From Streptomyces aureus (GTDB taxonomy: Bacteria; Actinomycetota; Actinomycetes; Streptomycetales; Streptomycetaceae): a DNA stretch of 64,000 nucleotides. Of this stretch, positions 41,794 through 50,919 are shown piece after piece (positions within the stretch are counted from its first letter, which is position 1; each line of letters opens with the position of its first letter). The stretch lies in NCBI RefSeq assembly GCF_000725495.1, contig NZ_JNZD01000025.1:62001-126000 (forward strand). The letters run 5' to 3'. The notes beneath the pieces are model-generated. The model made no database searches, had not been told where the DNA came from, and saw only the letters and a program-made list of their open reading frames with translations. A program made the position numbers and the translations under genes.

Positions 41794-43764
41794 TCACGGT
41801 GCCGCGCCCTGGGTGTAACGGAGGTCGGCCAGGTCGAGGACGCTCGCGGCGACGGAGCCTGCGAGGGTGGTCAGGGTCAGTCCGGTGCGCCCGTTGCGCG
41901 CGCAGAGCGCGACGGTGTCGTGCAGCACCCGCACGCCGGCGCTGGCCAGGCGGGTCACGGCGGACAGGTCGACGGTGAGATCGGTGATGCCGCCGTGCGA
42001 GGCCGCCATCAGACCGGCCTTCAGCCGTGACGCGGTCGTGCTGTCGACGACGCCGCTGACCGCGAGACGCCCGACGGCGTCCGGCTCCTCCACGATCCGC
42101 AGCTCCCCGAACGGGGGCTTCCGGTGGGCGGGGCCCATGGTGACGGAGACGTGCCGGCGCAGCCGGTGACTGATCCGCACCGTCGTTCCCCTGCCGTCGG
42201 CGAGGGAGCCGCGGTCGACGGTGAAGGCCCCGGTGAACAGCTCGACCATGGCGAGCCCCCGTCCCCGCAGGGGATCCGACGGGCCCTGGTCCGACCAGTT
42301 GCCGCCGTCGGCGACCTCGACCTGCGCCGTTCCGTCATCCGTCAGACGGGCGCTCACCCGCACACTGCGGTCACCCGCCGACATCTCCTCGTCCTGGTAG
42401 GCGTGGTCGACCGCGTTGGTGACGAGCTCCACGACGGCGTGCTGGACGGCGGTCTCGTCCTCGTCGCAGCAGCCCAACAGCAGCAGCCACCGGCCCAGTT
42501 CGAACTGAACGGCGCGGACACTGTCGAGGACCGCGGGCAGCACCGTCTCGAAGGCGGGCGCGGGTGGGGTGCGGTGGGCGGCGAGCAAGGTGACGTCGTC
42601 GCCGTTCCCGCCCTCCCGCAGCAGGAAGGCGAGCGTGCGGGACAGCGTGCGTTCCACGACTTCCGGCGGACACCCGCGCTGGAAGGCACGGTCCAGGGCG
42701 CTTCCGGCGGCCGTCCTGGCCAGTTCCGCGCGCTCCTCGGCCGGAGTGGCGCCGGGGCGCTCGACGAGGCCGTCGGTGTACAGCAGGACCACGCCGTCCG
42801 CCGGTACCACGTCGTGCCGGTCCCGGTACGACGCCCGTGTCCCCAAGGGACCCGCGCCCTGCGAGAGATAGCGCGTGCTCCCGTCCGGGCCGATCAGCAG
42901 GGGTGCCGGATGTCCCGCCGATGCGTACACGAGCCGGCCGTCGCCGGGCACCACCTCGACGATGCAGCAGGTGGCCACGCGGCCTCGGGGCACCAGCGCC
43001 GTGAAACGGTCCGCCGCGGCCAGCGCGGCGGCCGGACCCTCCCCGCTGTGGAGGCGCTCGAGGACCACGGTCCTGAGCTGGCCCATCACCGTGGAGGCGG
43101 CCACACCGTGACCGACGACGTCCCCGACCACCAGGGCGAGCCGGCCGTCGGGCAGATCGACGGCGTCGAACCAGTCGCCGCCCGCCCCGGCATCGGCCTC
43201 GGCCGGCACGTAACGAGCCCCCACCCGCAGGGACGGCAGCACCGGTACGTACTCGGGCAGGAGGGAGCGCTGAAGTTCGAGGACCCTCTCCTGTGCTTGG
43301 GCGCAGCGGTGCTCCGCCTCCTCCGCCCGCCGGCGTGAGTCCTGGCGTTCGCCGCCCCCGCCGAGCGCGTCGGTGACGACCACGGACACGCCGGCGACCG
43401 TGCCGTCCGCGGCCAGCCGGGGCGCGGCGGTGCAGTCGTAGAAGCCTTCCACCGGACGGCCGCCGATCTCCGTCCGGACGCACCGGTCCCGTGAGGACTC
43501 CGTCCGTCCCGAGGCCAGCGCCCGGTCGCACACCTCGTGCACCTGAAGGCCCAAAGGTCCCGGAAAGACGCTGTGCACGGTCACGCCGAGCAGCAGACCT
43601 CCCTCCGCACGGGTCCGCGCGGCGCGGGTCGCGGCCACGACCCGGTGCTCGGGTCCCTCCAGGCCGGCCAGGACCAGCGGCATCTGGTCGAACACGGCAC
43701 GGACGACGTCCGCGTCACCGGCCGCGGTGGCCTTTTCGTCGTGGGTGTTCACTGTGTGGCTCAC
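41794..43764 (-). CDS. SpoIIE-type PP2C phosphatase with PAS, HATPase and STAS domains
   Basis: A 656-residue cytosolic signalling protein. In order: a PAS-like domain (VVRAVFDQMPLVLAGLEGPE), a coiled coil (HRCAQAQERVLELQRSLLPE), a PP2C phosphatase (GGDWFDAVDLPDGRLALVVG, then GHGVAAS and the metal-binding DGVVLLYTDGLVE), an ATPase of the anti-sigma type (VVELVTNAVDHAYQ, PLRGRGLAMVELF) and a C-terminal STAS domain (DLSAVTRLASAGVRVLHD) with Ser at the phospho-site. Such multi-domain proteins dephosphorylate anti-sigma antagonists and so free SigB-type factors. The start is uncertain: GTG 43764 or GTG 43752 are more likely than the ATG at 43926. Confidence 0.88.
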   Translation of the reverse strand: MSHTVNTHDEKATAAGDADVVRAVFDQMPLVLAGLEGPEHRVVAATRAARTRAEGGLLLGVTVHSVFPGPLGLQVHEVCDRALASGRTESSRDRCVRTEIGGRPVEGFYDCTAAPRLAADGTVAGVSVVVTDALGGGGERQDSRRRAEEAEHRCAQAQERVLELQRSLLPEYVPVLPSLRVGARYVPAEADAGAGGDWFDAVDLPDGRLALVVGDVVGHGVAASTVMGQLRTVVLERLHSGEGPAAALAAADRFTALVPRGRVATCCIVEVVPGDGRLVYASAGHPAPLLIGPDGSTRYLSQGAGPLGTRASYRDRHDVVPADGVVLLYTDGLVERPGATPAEERAELARTAAGSALDRAFQRGCPPEVVERTLSRTLAFLLREGGNGDDVTLLAAHRTPPAPAFETVLPAVLDSVRAVQFELGRWLLLLGCCDEDETAVQHAVVELVTNAVDHAYQDEEMSAGDRSVRVSARLTDDGTAQVEVADGGNWSDQGPSDPLRGRGLAMVELFTGAFTVDRGSLADGRGTTVRISHRLRRHVSVTMGPAHRKPPFGELRIVEEPDAVGRLAVSGVVDSTTASRLKAGLMAASHGGITDLTVDLSAVTRLASAGVRVLHDTVALCARNGRTGLTLTTLAGSVAASVLDLADLRYTQGAAP

Positions 43765-44103
43765 CCCATGCGTGGTACCGGCCGCGCCCCGGCGCACCGG
43801 AACAGCGTCCGCCCCGTACGGCGCCCACCTCCGCGTGAGCCGAGGCCCAGGACCTGGACGAGGGGGCGGTGGCGTGCCCCCGGCGTGGGTGTACTCCCCT
43901 GGTTCCCAGAACGTCCGGTCTCTCACAGCGATCCGCCGGTGATCCGCGTGGATCGGGCCGGTGATTCGCGCGGATCAGCGGGGGAACCCGGTGCGGGTCC
44001 GCTCGGGCCCTGCCTCTCCGCCCGGCCGGGGGCCCGCCGTCCGGGCGATTACCCCGCGCGAGGAGCAGCGGCGCGGCACGGAACAGAAGGTGAGGAACCC
44101 CTG
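43765..44103. other. Divergent intergenic region
   Basis: Upstream of the phosphatase on the left and of a 75-residue protein on the right. A direct repeat GTGATCCGCGTGGATC / GTGATTCGCGCGGATC (about 43937-43976, pieces shown) occurs twice in tandem and is partly palindromic (GATCCGCG, CGCGGATC), so it may be a regulator site. No gene is seen. Confidence 0.45.
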
Positions 44104-44331
44104 GTGGAATACGAGCTGCGCGCCGAATACGCGGGGCAGGCCCCGCCGGGGTCGTCGGAGGCCCGGGTCGCCCTGTGGCACATGACGGGGGTGGGCGAGA
44201 CCTTGACGCTGTGTCGGCGGCGGCTCGATCCGGCCGCCTGGACCCAGCCGTCCAGCGCCTGGGGCACGGACGCGGCCGACCCGTTCTGTCCCGACTGCGG
44301 AGTGAAGTACCTCCGGATGAACGTCGGGTGA
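44104..44331 (+). CDS. Small zinc-ribbon-like hypothetical protein
   Basis: A 75-residue protein starting MEYELRAEYAGQ with GTG at 44104 and GAGG eight bases upstream. It has LCRRRLDPAAWTQPSS in the middle and FCPDCGVKYLRM near the end, so three cysteines are available and a partial zinc site is possible. The family is unknown to me. Confidence 0.65.
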   Translation: MEYELRAEYAGQAPPGSSEARVALWHMTGVGETLTLCRRRLDPAAWTQPSSAWGTDAADPFCPDCGVKYLRMNVG

Positions 44332-44332
44332 G

Positions 44333-44351
44333 GCCCGTCGGGCTGATTTTT
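44333..44351 (+). terminator. Short hairpin with T-run
   Basis: GCCC-N3-GGGC at 44333-44343 is followed by a run of five T (44347-44351). It lies just past the stop of the 75-residue protein and before that of the convergent 85-residue protein. Confidence 0.4.
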
Positions 44352-44367
44352 CGGGATTCCAACGCAC

Positions 44368-44625
44368 TCAGCCGGTTCCAGGCCCCACCGCACTCAAGGG
44401 CCATGGATCGGACCGCTGCGACCAGACTTCCGGCCCTCCGCCGTACCACTCGATGACGGCCCACTCGGCGACGTCGACCTCGTCCATGCCCTCCCACCCG
44501 GCCGCGTTCAGCAGCTCGGTCAGGGCGCGCAGACTCCGGGCCGATCCCAGCGACCTGCCGTCCACCCACACCTCACGCCCCTCGCGTCTGGTGGGGGCAC
44601 AGACCCTCACGGACCGCTGGCTCAT
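44368..44625 (-). CDS. Small hypothetical protein
   Basis: An 85-residue acidic protein beginning MSQRSVRVCAPTRREGREVW and containing LTELLNAAGWEGMDEVDVAE and WAVIEWYGGGPEVW. The regular helix-strand pattern and a GGGAG site before the ATG support a real gene. I do not recognise the family. Confidence 0.7.
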   Translation of the reverse strand: MSQRSVRVCAPTRREGREVWVDGRSLGSARSLRALTELLNAAGWEGMDEVDVAEWAVIEWYGGGPEVWSQRSDPWPLSAVGPGTG

Positions 44626-44902
44626 GGCCACTCTCCCGGGTCTCGCCGTGCTTCTCCGCGCGGCACACGGACGTGCCCGTCGTCGGAGGCGCCCTGTTCC
44701 ACACGGTCCGCGGGAAGCGGCGCCGTAGTGGAGGCAGGGGCCCTCCGAGTGTCCGTCGGCCACGGCTTCAAACGTGGGGCGTCCCGTCGCCGGGGAGGGA
44801 ACACCCGAAGCACGAGGCGGCCGTGTCAACCAGTCGGCGGTGGGCACTCGAAGGCACCGGACGGACCGTCCAGGAGCCGTCACCGCTGGAAAGGTTGAGG
44901 AC

Positions 44903-45466
44903 ATGGGTCACGGCGGAAACGTCATCGACGAACTGACGACCGACCACCGGGAGGTCAAGGAGATCTTCGGGCGCATCGAGCGCTGCGCGCCCGGCGACAA
45001 GGACCGGAAGGTCTACGCCGACCAGGCGACGATGGAACTCGTCCGGCACTCGGTGGCCGAGGAGGCCTATCTGTACCCGGCCGTCCGCGAGCACGTGCCG
45101 AACGGTGACGCGCTGGCCGACCGGGAGATCGAGGACCACTCCAAGGCCGAACAGATCATGAAGGATCTGGAGAGCTACGACGCCGGCGACCCCGAGTTCG
45201 AGCGGCTCCTCGCGACGCTGATGCTCGAGATCCGGGCCCACATCGCCGACGAGGAACAGAACCTCTTCCCCATGCTGCGTGCGGCGTGCCCTCCGGAAGC
45301 CCTGAACGACCTCGGCGACAAGGTGCGCCAGGCCAAGAAGGTGGCACCCACCCGCCCGCATCCCTCCGCTCCCGACACCCCGCCCGCCAACAAGCTCCTC
45401 GCACCGGGCGTGGGCATGGTCGACAGGCTGCGCGACGCGCTGAGCGGCCGGGGAAAGCTGGACTGA
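44903..45466 (+). CDS. Hemerythrin-domain protein
   Basis: A 187-residue protein with a four-helix HHE domain. The iron-binding residues are in VIDELTTDHREVKEIF, VRHSVAEEAYLYPAVREHV, EIEDHSKAEQIMKDLE and IRAHIADEEQNLFPMLR, all with His and Glu at the expected spacing. A basic C-terminal tail of about 45 residues follows. Bacterial HHE proteins bind oxygen, NO or iron and are often stress-induced. The start at 44903 (MGHGGNVIDE) has GAGG immediately upstream. Confidence 0.92.
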   Translation: MGHGGNVIDELTTDHREVKEIFGRIERCAPGDKDRKVYADQATMELVRHSVAEEAYLYPAVREHVPNGDALADREIEDHSKAEQIMKDLESYDAGDPEFERLLATLMLEIRAHIADEEQNLFPMLRAACPPEALNDLGDKVRQAKKVAPTRPHPSAPDTPPANKLLAPGVGMVDRLRDALSGRGKLD

Positions 45467-45718
45467 GCGAGTCGGAGTCCGTGACAGACCGGGCGGCGCC
45501 GCGCCACGAGCGTCCGGCACCCTGTCCGGTCGGCCGGCGCAGGTCGGCGGACGGGGCGCCCGTGCCGGTCCGGCAGGAGGCGCCCGTTCCGATTCGGAGG
45601 GTTGACGCCGGTGCCGCTCCGACGGAAGGCGCACGGACCGGTCGGACGGATAGGCGCCCCAGCCTGCGACGGGGTGATCGGCGGTGTCGGACGAGCAGGC
45701 GCCCGTACGACCGCACCC

Positions 45719-46258
45719 TCAAGCCACGAGCGTCTGGCCCGTTCCCAGCCGGCCGAGCAGTTCCTCGCGGTGGAGCGACGCCACCGGGTCGAGCAGGTCG
45801 GGGTGGCGCAACAGCGCCGCCGCGCGACGGTCACCCTCGTCCGGTGACCGCAGGCGCCCGAATTCCACGGGTGCGGCTGTCGTGTGCTCACCGTCGGCCA
45901 AGGCTGAGACGGCGAGGCCGGCCAGCCGTTCGTCGGTCAGGAGTGACGCGGCCCAGCTCACCACGGCCTCGTCCACCCAGGTACGCCAGGCGTCGTCCTC
46001 CGAGCCGTCGACGGAGCGTGTGGTGTCGGCGGTGTCCGCGCCGACGATCCAGTCGAGTCTCGCCGCGCCCCCGGGCCCCGCCATCGCGACCAGCGCGGCG
46101 TCCATCGCTGTCGGGTAGCGCAGCCACGCCGCCACCGTGACGGCCTGGCGCGCCTGGGCCTCGCACAGCGCGGACGCGAGCGCGCCACCGCAGGCGGGGT
46201 AGGCGCGCGTCAGCCATTCCGTGGCCGCGGCGATGAGCGGGGAAAGATCTGCGAGCAC
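45719..46258 (-). CDS. Hypothetical protein
   Basis: A 179-residue soluble, mainly helical protein (LSPLIAAATEWLTRAYPACG, ARQAVTVAAWLRYPTAMDAA, LLTDERLAGLAVSALADGEH). GTG at 46258 with GGAGG seven bases upstream fixes the start; the same frame is open much further upstream but reads as noncoding shadow. The family is not recognised. Left of its stop, 45467-45718 has no gene but contains GGCGCCCGT three times (45555, 45579, 45698). Confidence 0.72.
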   Translation of the reverse strand: MLADLSPLIAAATEWLTRAYPACGGALASALCEAQARQAVTVAAWLRYPTAMDAALVAMAGPGGAARLDWIVGADTADTTRSVDGSEDDAWRTWVDEAVVSWAASLLTDERLAGLAVSALADGEHTTAAPVEFGRLRSPDEGDRRAAALLRHPDLLDPVASLHREELLGRLGTGQTLVA

Positions 46259-46485
46259 TGCCGGCCCTCCGGGGGCTGCCGGGACGATGAACCTTTCCCG
46301 GAAACGGTAGCCCCGGCCGGGGGCAGCGCGATGTGGCCCAGACCTCGACCCCGACGTGCCGTCCGACACACCTGGAGCCACGGGGTCGTGCCGGCCCGCG
46401 CAGTCAGCGACGGTTGCGAGCGGCCCGCCCATGCCTGACCCATGTGGGTCCGTGAGTGGGCCGGAATCCGGGTGCCTTCGGTGCG

Positions 46486-47313
46486 TTACTGGAGTGCCTC
46501 GCGGCGGACGCGGGCGCAGCTGCGGCTGATCAGCCGGGAGACGTGCATCTGGGAGACGCCGAGCCGGTCGGCTATGCGGCTCTGCGTCATGTCCTCGAAG
46601 AAGCGCATGTACAGCACCGCGCGCTCGCGTTCGGGCAGCGCCCGGAGCGCCAGCTTCGCCGCCTCGCGGTCGACGACGACGTCGTACGAAGGGTCCACCT
46701 GTCCGAGGGTGTCGCCCAGGCTGCGGACGGCGGCAGCGTCGTCGCCGGCGGTGGCGTCCAGGGACAGCGTGCTGAAGCTTTCCAGGGCGCCCAGTCCCTC
46801 TGTGACCTGCTCGTCGGTCAGTCCGGTGTGGGCGGCGATCTCGGAGGTACTGGGTTCCGGGGTGCCCGGCCGTTCGGTCAGTTCGCGGCGGGCGGTGCGG
46901 ACCTGGTTGCGCAGCTCCTGCACCCGGCGGGGCACGCGCACGGCCCACATGCGGTCGCGGAAGTGCCGTTTCACTTCGCCGGTGATGGTCGGCACCGCGT
47001 AGCTCTCGAAGGCCCCCCGGGCGGGATCGAAGCGGTCGATGGCCTTGATCAGACCTACGGCGGCGACCTGGTTCAGGTCCTCCGCGGCCTCGCCCCGGTT
47101 GCGGAAACGGCTCGCGATCCTGCGGGCCATGGGCAGCCAGGCCGCCACCAGTTCGGCACGCACGGCGTCCCGCTCGGGACCTTCCTTCAGGCGTGTCAGG
47201 CGAGAGAAGAGCGCGGGAGTGCGGACGCAATCGTCACGCGTGTGTCCCGATCGGCTCGCCGGGGAGTCGTGCGGCAGGTGGACACCGCCGCCGGTGGTCG
47301 TGTCGGTGAGCAT
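46486..47313 (-). CDS. SigB/SigF-family RNA polymerase sigma factor
   Basis: A 275-residue sigma factor of the stress/sporulation group. Region 2 is LPMARRIASRFRNRGEAAED, LNQVAAVGLIKAIDRFDPAR and YAVPTITGEVKRHFRDRMWA; region 3 is VRVPRRVQELRNQVRTARRE; region 4 is RALPERERAVLYMRFFEDMT followed by RIADRLGVSQMHVSRLISRS. It has an N-terminal extension of about 45 residues. It sits between two SpoIIE-type phosphatases, so partner switching is likely to control it, although no anti-sigma gene is adjacent. Confidence 0.94.
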   Translation of the reverse strand: MLTDTTTGGGVHLPHDSPASRSGHTRDDCVRTPALFSRLTRLKEGPERDAVRAELVAAWLPMARRIASRFRNRGEAAEDLNQVAAVGLIKAIDRFDPARGAFESYAVPTITGEVKRHFRDRMWAVRVPRRVQELRNQVRTARRELTERPGTPEPSTSEIAAHTGLTDEQVTEGLGALESFSTLSLDATAGDDAAAVRSLGDTLGQVDPSYDVVVDREAAKLALRALPERERAVLYMRFFEDMTQSRIADRLGVSQMHVSRLISRSCARVRREALQ

Positions 47314-47534
47314 GCGGTTCGCTCCTGATCGGTGGGTCGCACGCCCGGTCCACGGGACGCGGCCCGTGACCCCTGCCTGAACGTGGAGCAGGTCTGCCGA
47401 CGTGAGAGCGCTGTTCGGACCGGGAAAGGACCGTGGCAGCCGGCGTCTCCCGCTGAGTGGCGCGCCTCCGGTCCGAAGCACGGACGTCCGGGTGCCCTCG
47501 GCGCATGGCCGCAAACACGCCCTGGTCGCCGGTC

Positions 47535-49790
47535 TCACTCCTCGTCGGTCTTGATCAGCAGCACCGCGATGTCGTCGGTCGGCAGGCCGTGGGGCCAGGA
47601 GTGGTGGATGAGTTTGTCGACGAGCCGGTCCAGGCGGGACCCGCCCGCGAGCAGCTGGGCGAGGCCGCTGGTCATCCGGTCCAGGTCGGTGCCGGGCACC
47701 TCGACCAGGCCGTCGGTGTACAGGCCGAGGGTCGTTCCCGGGGTCATCGGGACGGTGGTGATCGGGTACGGCAGCTCGACGCCGACGCCGAGCAACGGCC
47801 CGGGGTCGATCTCCAGGACACGGGCCCGCTGCCCCGGCCGGTGCAGCAGGGGTGGCAGGTGGCCCGCGCTGGCCAGGCTGATCCGACGGTGGGCGAGGTC
47901 GAGGTGCGCGTACAGACAGGAGACGAGGAGGTCGGGTTCCAGGTCGGCGAGGACGCGGTTGGTGCGGGCGAGCACTTCGTCGGGCCGGGCGCCCGCGGTG
48001 GCGTGGACGGCGGTACGGACCTGTCCCATGAGGGCGGCGGCCGCCATGTTGTGGCCCTGCACATCTCCGATGACGGCCGCCGCGTTCGCGTGGTCGAGCC
48101 GGATCAGGTCGTAGAAGTCGCCGCCGATGTCCATGCCGTGACCGGCCGGGTGGTAGCGGGCCGCCCACTTCAGGCCGGCGATCGTGGGCAGGCTCCGCGG
48201 GAGGAGCGTCTGCTGGAGGGTATGGGCCAGGGCGTGCTTGGCGTCGTAGAGCCGGGCCCGGTCGAGGGCCTGGGCGACGAGGCCGCCCAGCGAGGTGAGG
48301 ACCGCCCGGTCCTCCGCCGTGAAGGTGTGGGGGCGGGCGTAGGTGAGGATGCAGCAGCCGACGGGGCGGGCGTCGCTGAGGAGCGGGAGGAAGACCCAGG
48401 CCTGTTTGCCGCTGATCCGGGGTGCGGTCGGGTAGTTCCGGGCGAGTTCCTCGGGGTCGGCGAAGAACAGGGGGTTCCCGCTGATCAGCGCCTCGCCGGC
48501 GGGGGTGACGCTGGTGTCCACGGGCAGACCGTCGAGGCGCTCGATGGTCTCGGGGTCGTAGCCGTGGTGACCGACGATCTTCAGGCGTCCGGCGTCGGCC
48601 GCGGACAGGACCATGCCGTCGGCTCCGAACGCGGGCAGGATCTGGACGGCGATCAGGTCCACCACGTCCTGTACGCCGACCACGTCCGTCAGGGCGGCCG
48701 CCAGGTGCACCAGCTGATAGAGCCGGCCCACGGACGCCCTGGGCGAGGCGGCCCCGGGGGGTGCGGCAGTCCCGGAGGCGGTGTCCGGCCGACCGTTCCG
48801 GGGCGTGACGCGCACGCTGATGCCGCTGGAATCGGGATACAGCGCGATGTCGAGCCAGGTGTCGGGCGGCCGCCGGACGGTGAAGGAGACGGCCTCGCGG
48901 CTGATGAGCGCCGTGCGGTAGTGGTCCTCCACGAGGACCTGGTCCATCCAGGGCAGGGACTGCCAGGGCCGCGTGCCCAGGAGCCGGCCGACGCGGGAGC
49001 CGAGGAGGGAGGCGGCCCGGTCGGTGAGGAAGGTGATCCTGCCCTCCAGATCGAGGGCCACGAAGCCTTCCGGGAGCCTTGCCATGAGGTCGGCGGGCGC
49101 GTGGGCGGACAAGGAGGAGCTCTCCGAGGCACCGTCCACGGACATCATGTGGGGCTCGTCCGGCGGGACGAACGCCCTGCCCGATGCGTCGAGCACCCGG
49201 GCCACGCGCCGGCCGAGAGCCGCGAGATTGCCCCGCTCCCTGGGTGAGGCCCGGCCGGAATGACCGGCGGGCCAGATCAGGAACAGCGCTCCCCAATGAC
49301 GCCCGCGGCCGGTGAGCGGTGCCGCGGCAAGGGTGAAGCGGTAGGGCAGCGCCGCCGCGGTCTGCGGATAGGACAGGGCCATCTCCTCCTGCGAGCCGAC
49401 CCAGACCACACGGTCCTCGCGGAACGCGTCGCCCACGGGGACGGCCGCCGTGACGGGCACCTGCCGCCAGGACACCGCGACGTCGCCGGGCAGCCCGCAC
49501 CCCACCGTCAGGCCCAGAAGTCGTCTGGACTCGTCCACGAGATAGATCCCGCCGCCCGACGCGCCGGTGCGACGGACAGCGACCGCGAGCGCTTCCTCCA
49601 GCGGCTCGACTCCGGCCGACTTCCCGGCGGGACCCGTCGTCCGCGGACGGACGCGCCCTCCGGGACCGCTCGGCTCCCCCGCACCGTCCGGCGCCGTGGC
49701 ATCCACGCGGTCCAGCTCCTCCACGCGGTCCGGCTCCTCCACTCCGTCCGGCTCCGGGAGCGGCGTCGGCCTTCTCGGATCGGTCGGCAC
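47535..49790 (-). CDS. SpoIIE-type PP2C phosphatase with GAF and PAS sensor domains
   Basis: A 751-residue signalling protein. After an acidic tail come a GAF domain (about residues 65-190, GASGGGIYLVDESRRLLGL), a PAS domain (about 230-330, GFVALDLEGRITFLTDRAAS), a second GAF domain (about 355-510) and a C-terminal PP2C phosphatase (GGDFYDLIRLDHANAAAVIG, DVQGHNMAAAALMG, TTLGLYTDGLVEVPG, DDIAVLLIK). It lacks ATPase and STAS domains, unlike the phosphatase at 41.8 kb. Its likely substrate is a phosphorylated STAS antagonist. It is divergent from the operon at 50.2 kb and lies upstream of the sigma factor gene. Confidence 0.92.
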   Translation of the reverse strand: MPTDPRRPTPLPEPDGVEEPDRVEELDRVDATAPDGAGEPSGPGGRVRPRTTGPAGKSAGVEPLEEALAVAVRRTGASGGGIYLVDESRRLLGLTVGCGLPGDVAVSWRQVPVTAAVPVGDAFREDRVVWVGSQEEMALSYPQTAAALPYRFTLAAAPLTGRGRHWGALFLIWPAGHSGRASPRERGNLAALGRRVARVLDASGRAFVPPDEPHMMSVDGASESSSLSAHAPADLMARLPEGFVALDLEGRITFLTDRAASLLGSRVGRLLGTRPWQSLPWMDQVLVEDHYRTALISREAVSFTVRRPPDTWLDIALYPDSSGISVRVTPRNGRPDTASGTAAPPGAASPRASVGRLYQLVHLAAALTDVVGVQDVVDLIAVQILPAFGADGMVLSAADAGRLKIVGHHGYDPETIERLDGLPVDTSVTPAGEALISGNPLFFADPEELARNYPTAPRISGKQAWVFLPLLSDARPVGCCILTYARPHTFTAEDRAVLTSLGGLVAQALDRARLYDAKHALAHTLQQTLLPRSLPTIAGLKWAARYHPAGHGMDIGGDFYDLIRLDHANAAAVIGDVQGHNMAAAALMGQVRTAVHATAGARPDEVLARTNRVLADLEPDLLVSCLYAHLDLAHRRISLASAGHLPPLLHRPGQRARVLEIDPGPLLGVGVELPYPITTVPMTPGTTLGLYTDGLVEVPGTDLDRMTSGLAQLLAGGSRLDRLVDKLIHHSWPHGLPTDDIAVLLIKTDEE

Positions 49791-49876
49791 AGCGGCGAGC
49801 CTCCTCCTGCCAAGTTTGACGCTCGGGCTTCAGCTGCCCCGGCACCCCCACGGGCCGGCGCGACACGCCTACGGCT

Positions 49877-50011
49877 CTACCCGTCCGGCCACCACGTTCC
49901 CGCGATGTCCTTTCGCACCTCGGGGCGCGGTCGCTGTTCCGTCTGCTCCAGTCCGCGACGACTCGACTCGGACTTCCTGTCGGGCTTCTTGTGCACCGTC
50001 ACTCGACGCAT
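49877..50011 (-). CDS. 44-residue basic protein
   Basis: A short frame starting MRRVTVHKKPDRKSES and ending DIAGTWWPDG. The ATG at 50011 has AGGAGG seven bases upstream and follows an AT-rich stretch (50030-50095) fit for a promoter, which makes translation likely. The peptide is strongly charged and would be unstructured. I know no family. The interval to 50235 contains only the promoters. Confidence 0.5.
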   Translation of the reverse strand: MRRVTVHKKPDRKSESSRRGLEQTEQRPRPEVRKDIAGTWWPDG

Positions 50012-50137
50012 CTTCCTACCTCCTGCTCCTACACAAGTTCCGCAATTTAACCTTTTTAGGCGCATTACGTACTTAATCCTTCATTCCACCCTCCGTTTCC
50101 TCGTACGGTCCTGTCCACCCGTCTCCCGCACACCGCT

Positions 50138-50161
50138 GTTACATGAGCTGCCCAGGGGTAC
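50138..50161 (+). promoter_or_regulatory. SigB-type promoter of the methyltransferase operon
   Basis: GTTA at 50138-50141 and GGGTAC at 50156-50161, 14 bases apart, fit the GTT-N14-16-GGGTAY shape of SigB/SigF-dependent promoters. It ends 74 bases before the ATG of the methyltransferase gene. Confidence 0.5.
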
Positions 50162-50235
50162 CCGTGGGACCTCGTCGACCGGCCCACGGCCGGTCGCATC
50201 CCACCCTCCGCATCACCTGCGGAAAGGAGTCCGCG

Positions 50236-50919
50236 ATGACCACCGGGTCCATCACCGCGGCGGCCCCCGTCCGGTTCCGTCACTGGATCCCGCCGGGTGT
50301 CTACCGCCCGCAGACGGACACCGGACTGCTGAGACGGGCGCTCCGCCGGGAGCCGATCTCCGGCCGCACCGAGGTCCTGGACCTCGGCACCGGCAGCGGC
50401 GCGCTCGCCGTCGAGGCGGCGCGCATGGGAGCACGGGTGACGGCGGTGGACATCTCCTGGCGAGCGCTGGCCGCCGCGTGGTGCAACGGGCTGCTGAACG
50501 GGCAACGCGTGCGGGTACGCCACGGAGACCTGGCGTCCGCCGTGCCGGGCCGGCGGTTCGACCTGGTGGTCACCAACCCGCCGTACGTACCCGCCCCCGG
50601 CGGTGCTCCGCCCCGGGGCAGCGCCCGCGCGTGGGACGCCGGTGCGGACGGCCGTCTCCTGATCGACCGGATCTGCGCGGCGGCGCCGACCGTACTGCGT
50701 CCGTACGGTCGGCTGTTGATGGTGCACTCACACCTCAGCGGCGTCGAGGAGACCCTCGCCCGGCTGCGCGACGGCGGCCTCCGGGCGCAGGTCGTCGAAC
50801 GGACGCGGCTGCCCTTCGGTCCCGTCCTGCGCTCCCGGCTCGGCTGGCTGCGCGAGCGGGGGCTGTTGGCCGGCCGCACGAACGAGGAGCTGGTGGTGAT
50901 CCGTGCCGAACACGCCTGA
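50236..50919 (+). CDS. HemK2/MTQ2-like methyltransferase
   Basis: A 227-residue SAM methyltransferase. The fold is plain: VLDLGTGSGALAVEAARMG as motif I, VTAVDISWRALAAA as motif II and VVTNPPYVPAP as motif IV. The NPPY motif marks amino-methyltransferases acting on glutamine, asparagine or adenine; HemK-like members methylate release factor or other proteins. The ATG has AAAGGAG five bases upstream. It overlaps the CDGSH gene by 17 bases. Confidence 0.88.
   Translation: MTTGSITAAAPVRFRHWIPPGVYRPQTDTGLLRRALRREPISGRTEVLDLGTGSGALAVEAARMGARVTAVDISWRALAAAWCNGLLNGQRVRVRHGDLASAVPGRRFDLVVTNPPYVPAPGGAPPRGSARAWDAGADGRLLIDRICAAAPTVLRPYGRLLMVHSHLSGVEETLARLRDGGLRAQVVERTRLPFGPVLRSRLGWLRERGLLAGRTNEELVVIRAEHA

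Noticed and set aside
47314..49866. Long upstream extension of the sigma factor frame at 46486
   Set aside because: The extension overlaps the GAF/PAS phosphatase in another frame and has shadow-type Arg/Pro/Gly composition; the sigma factor starts at the ATG at 47313.
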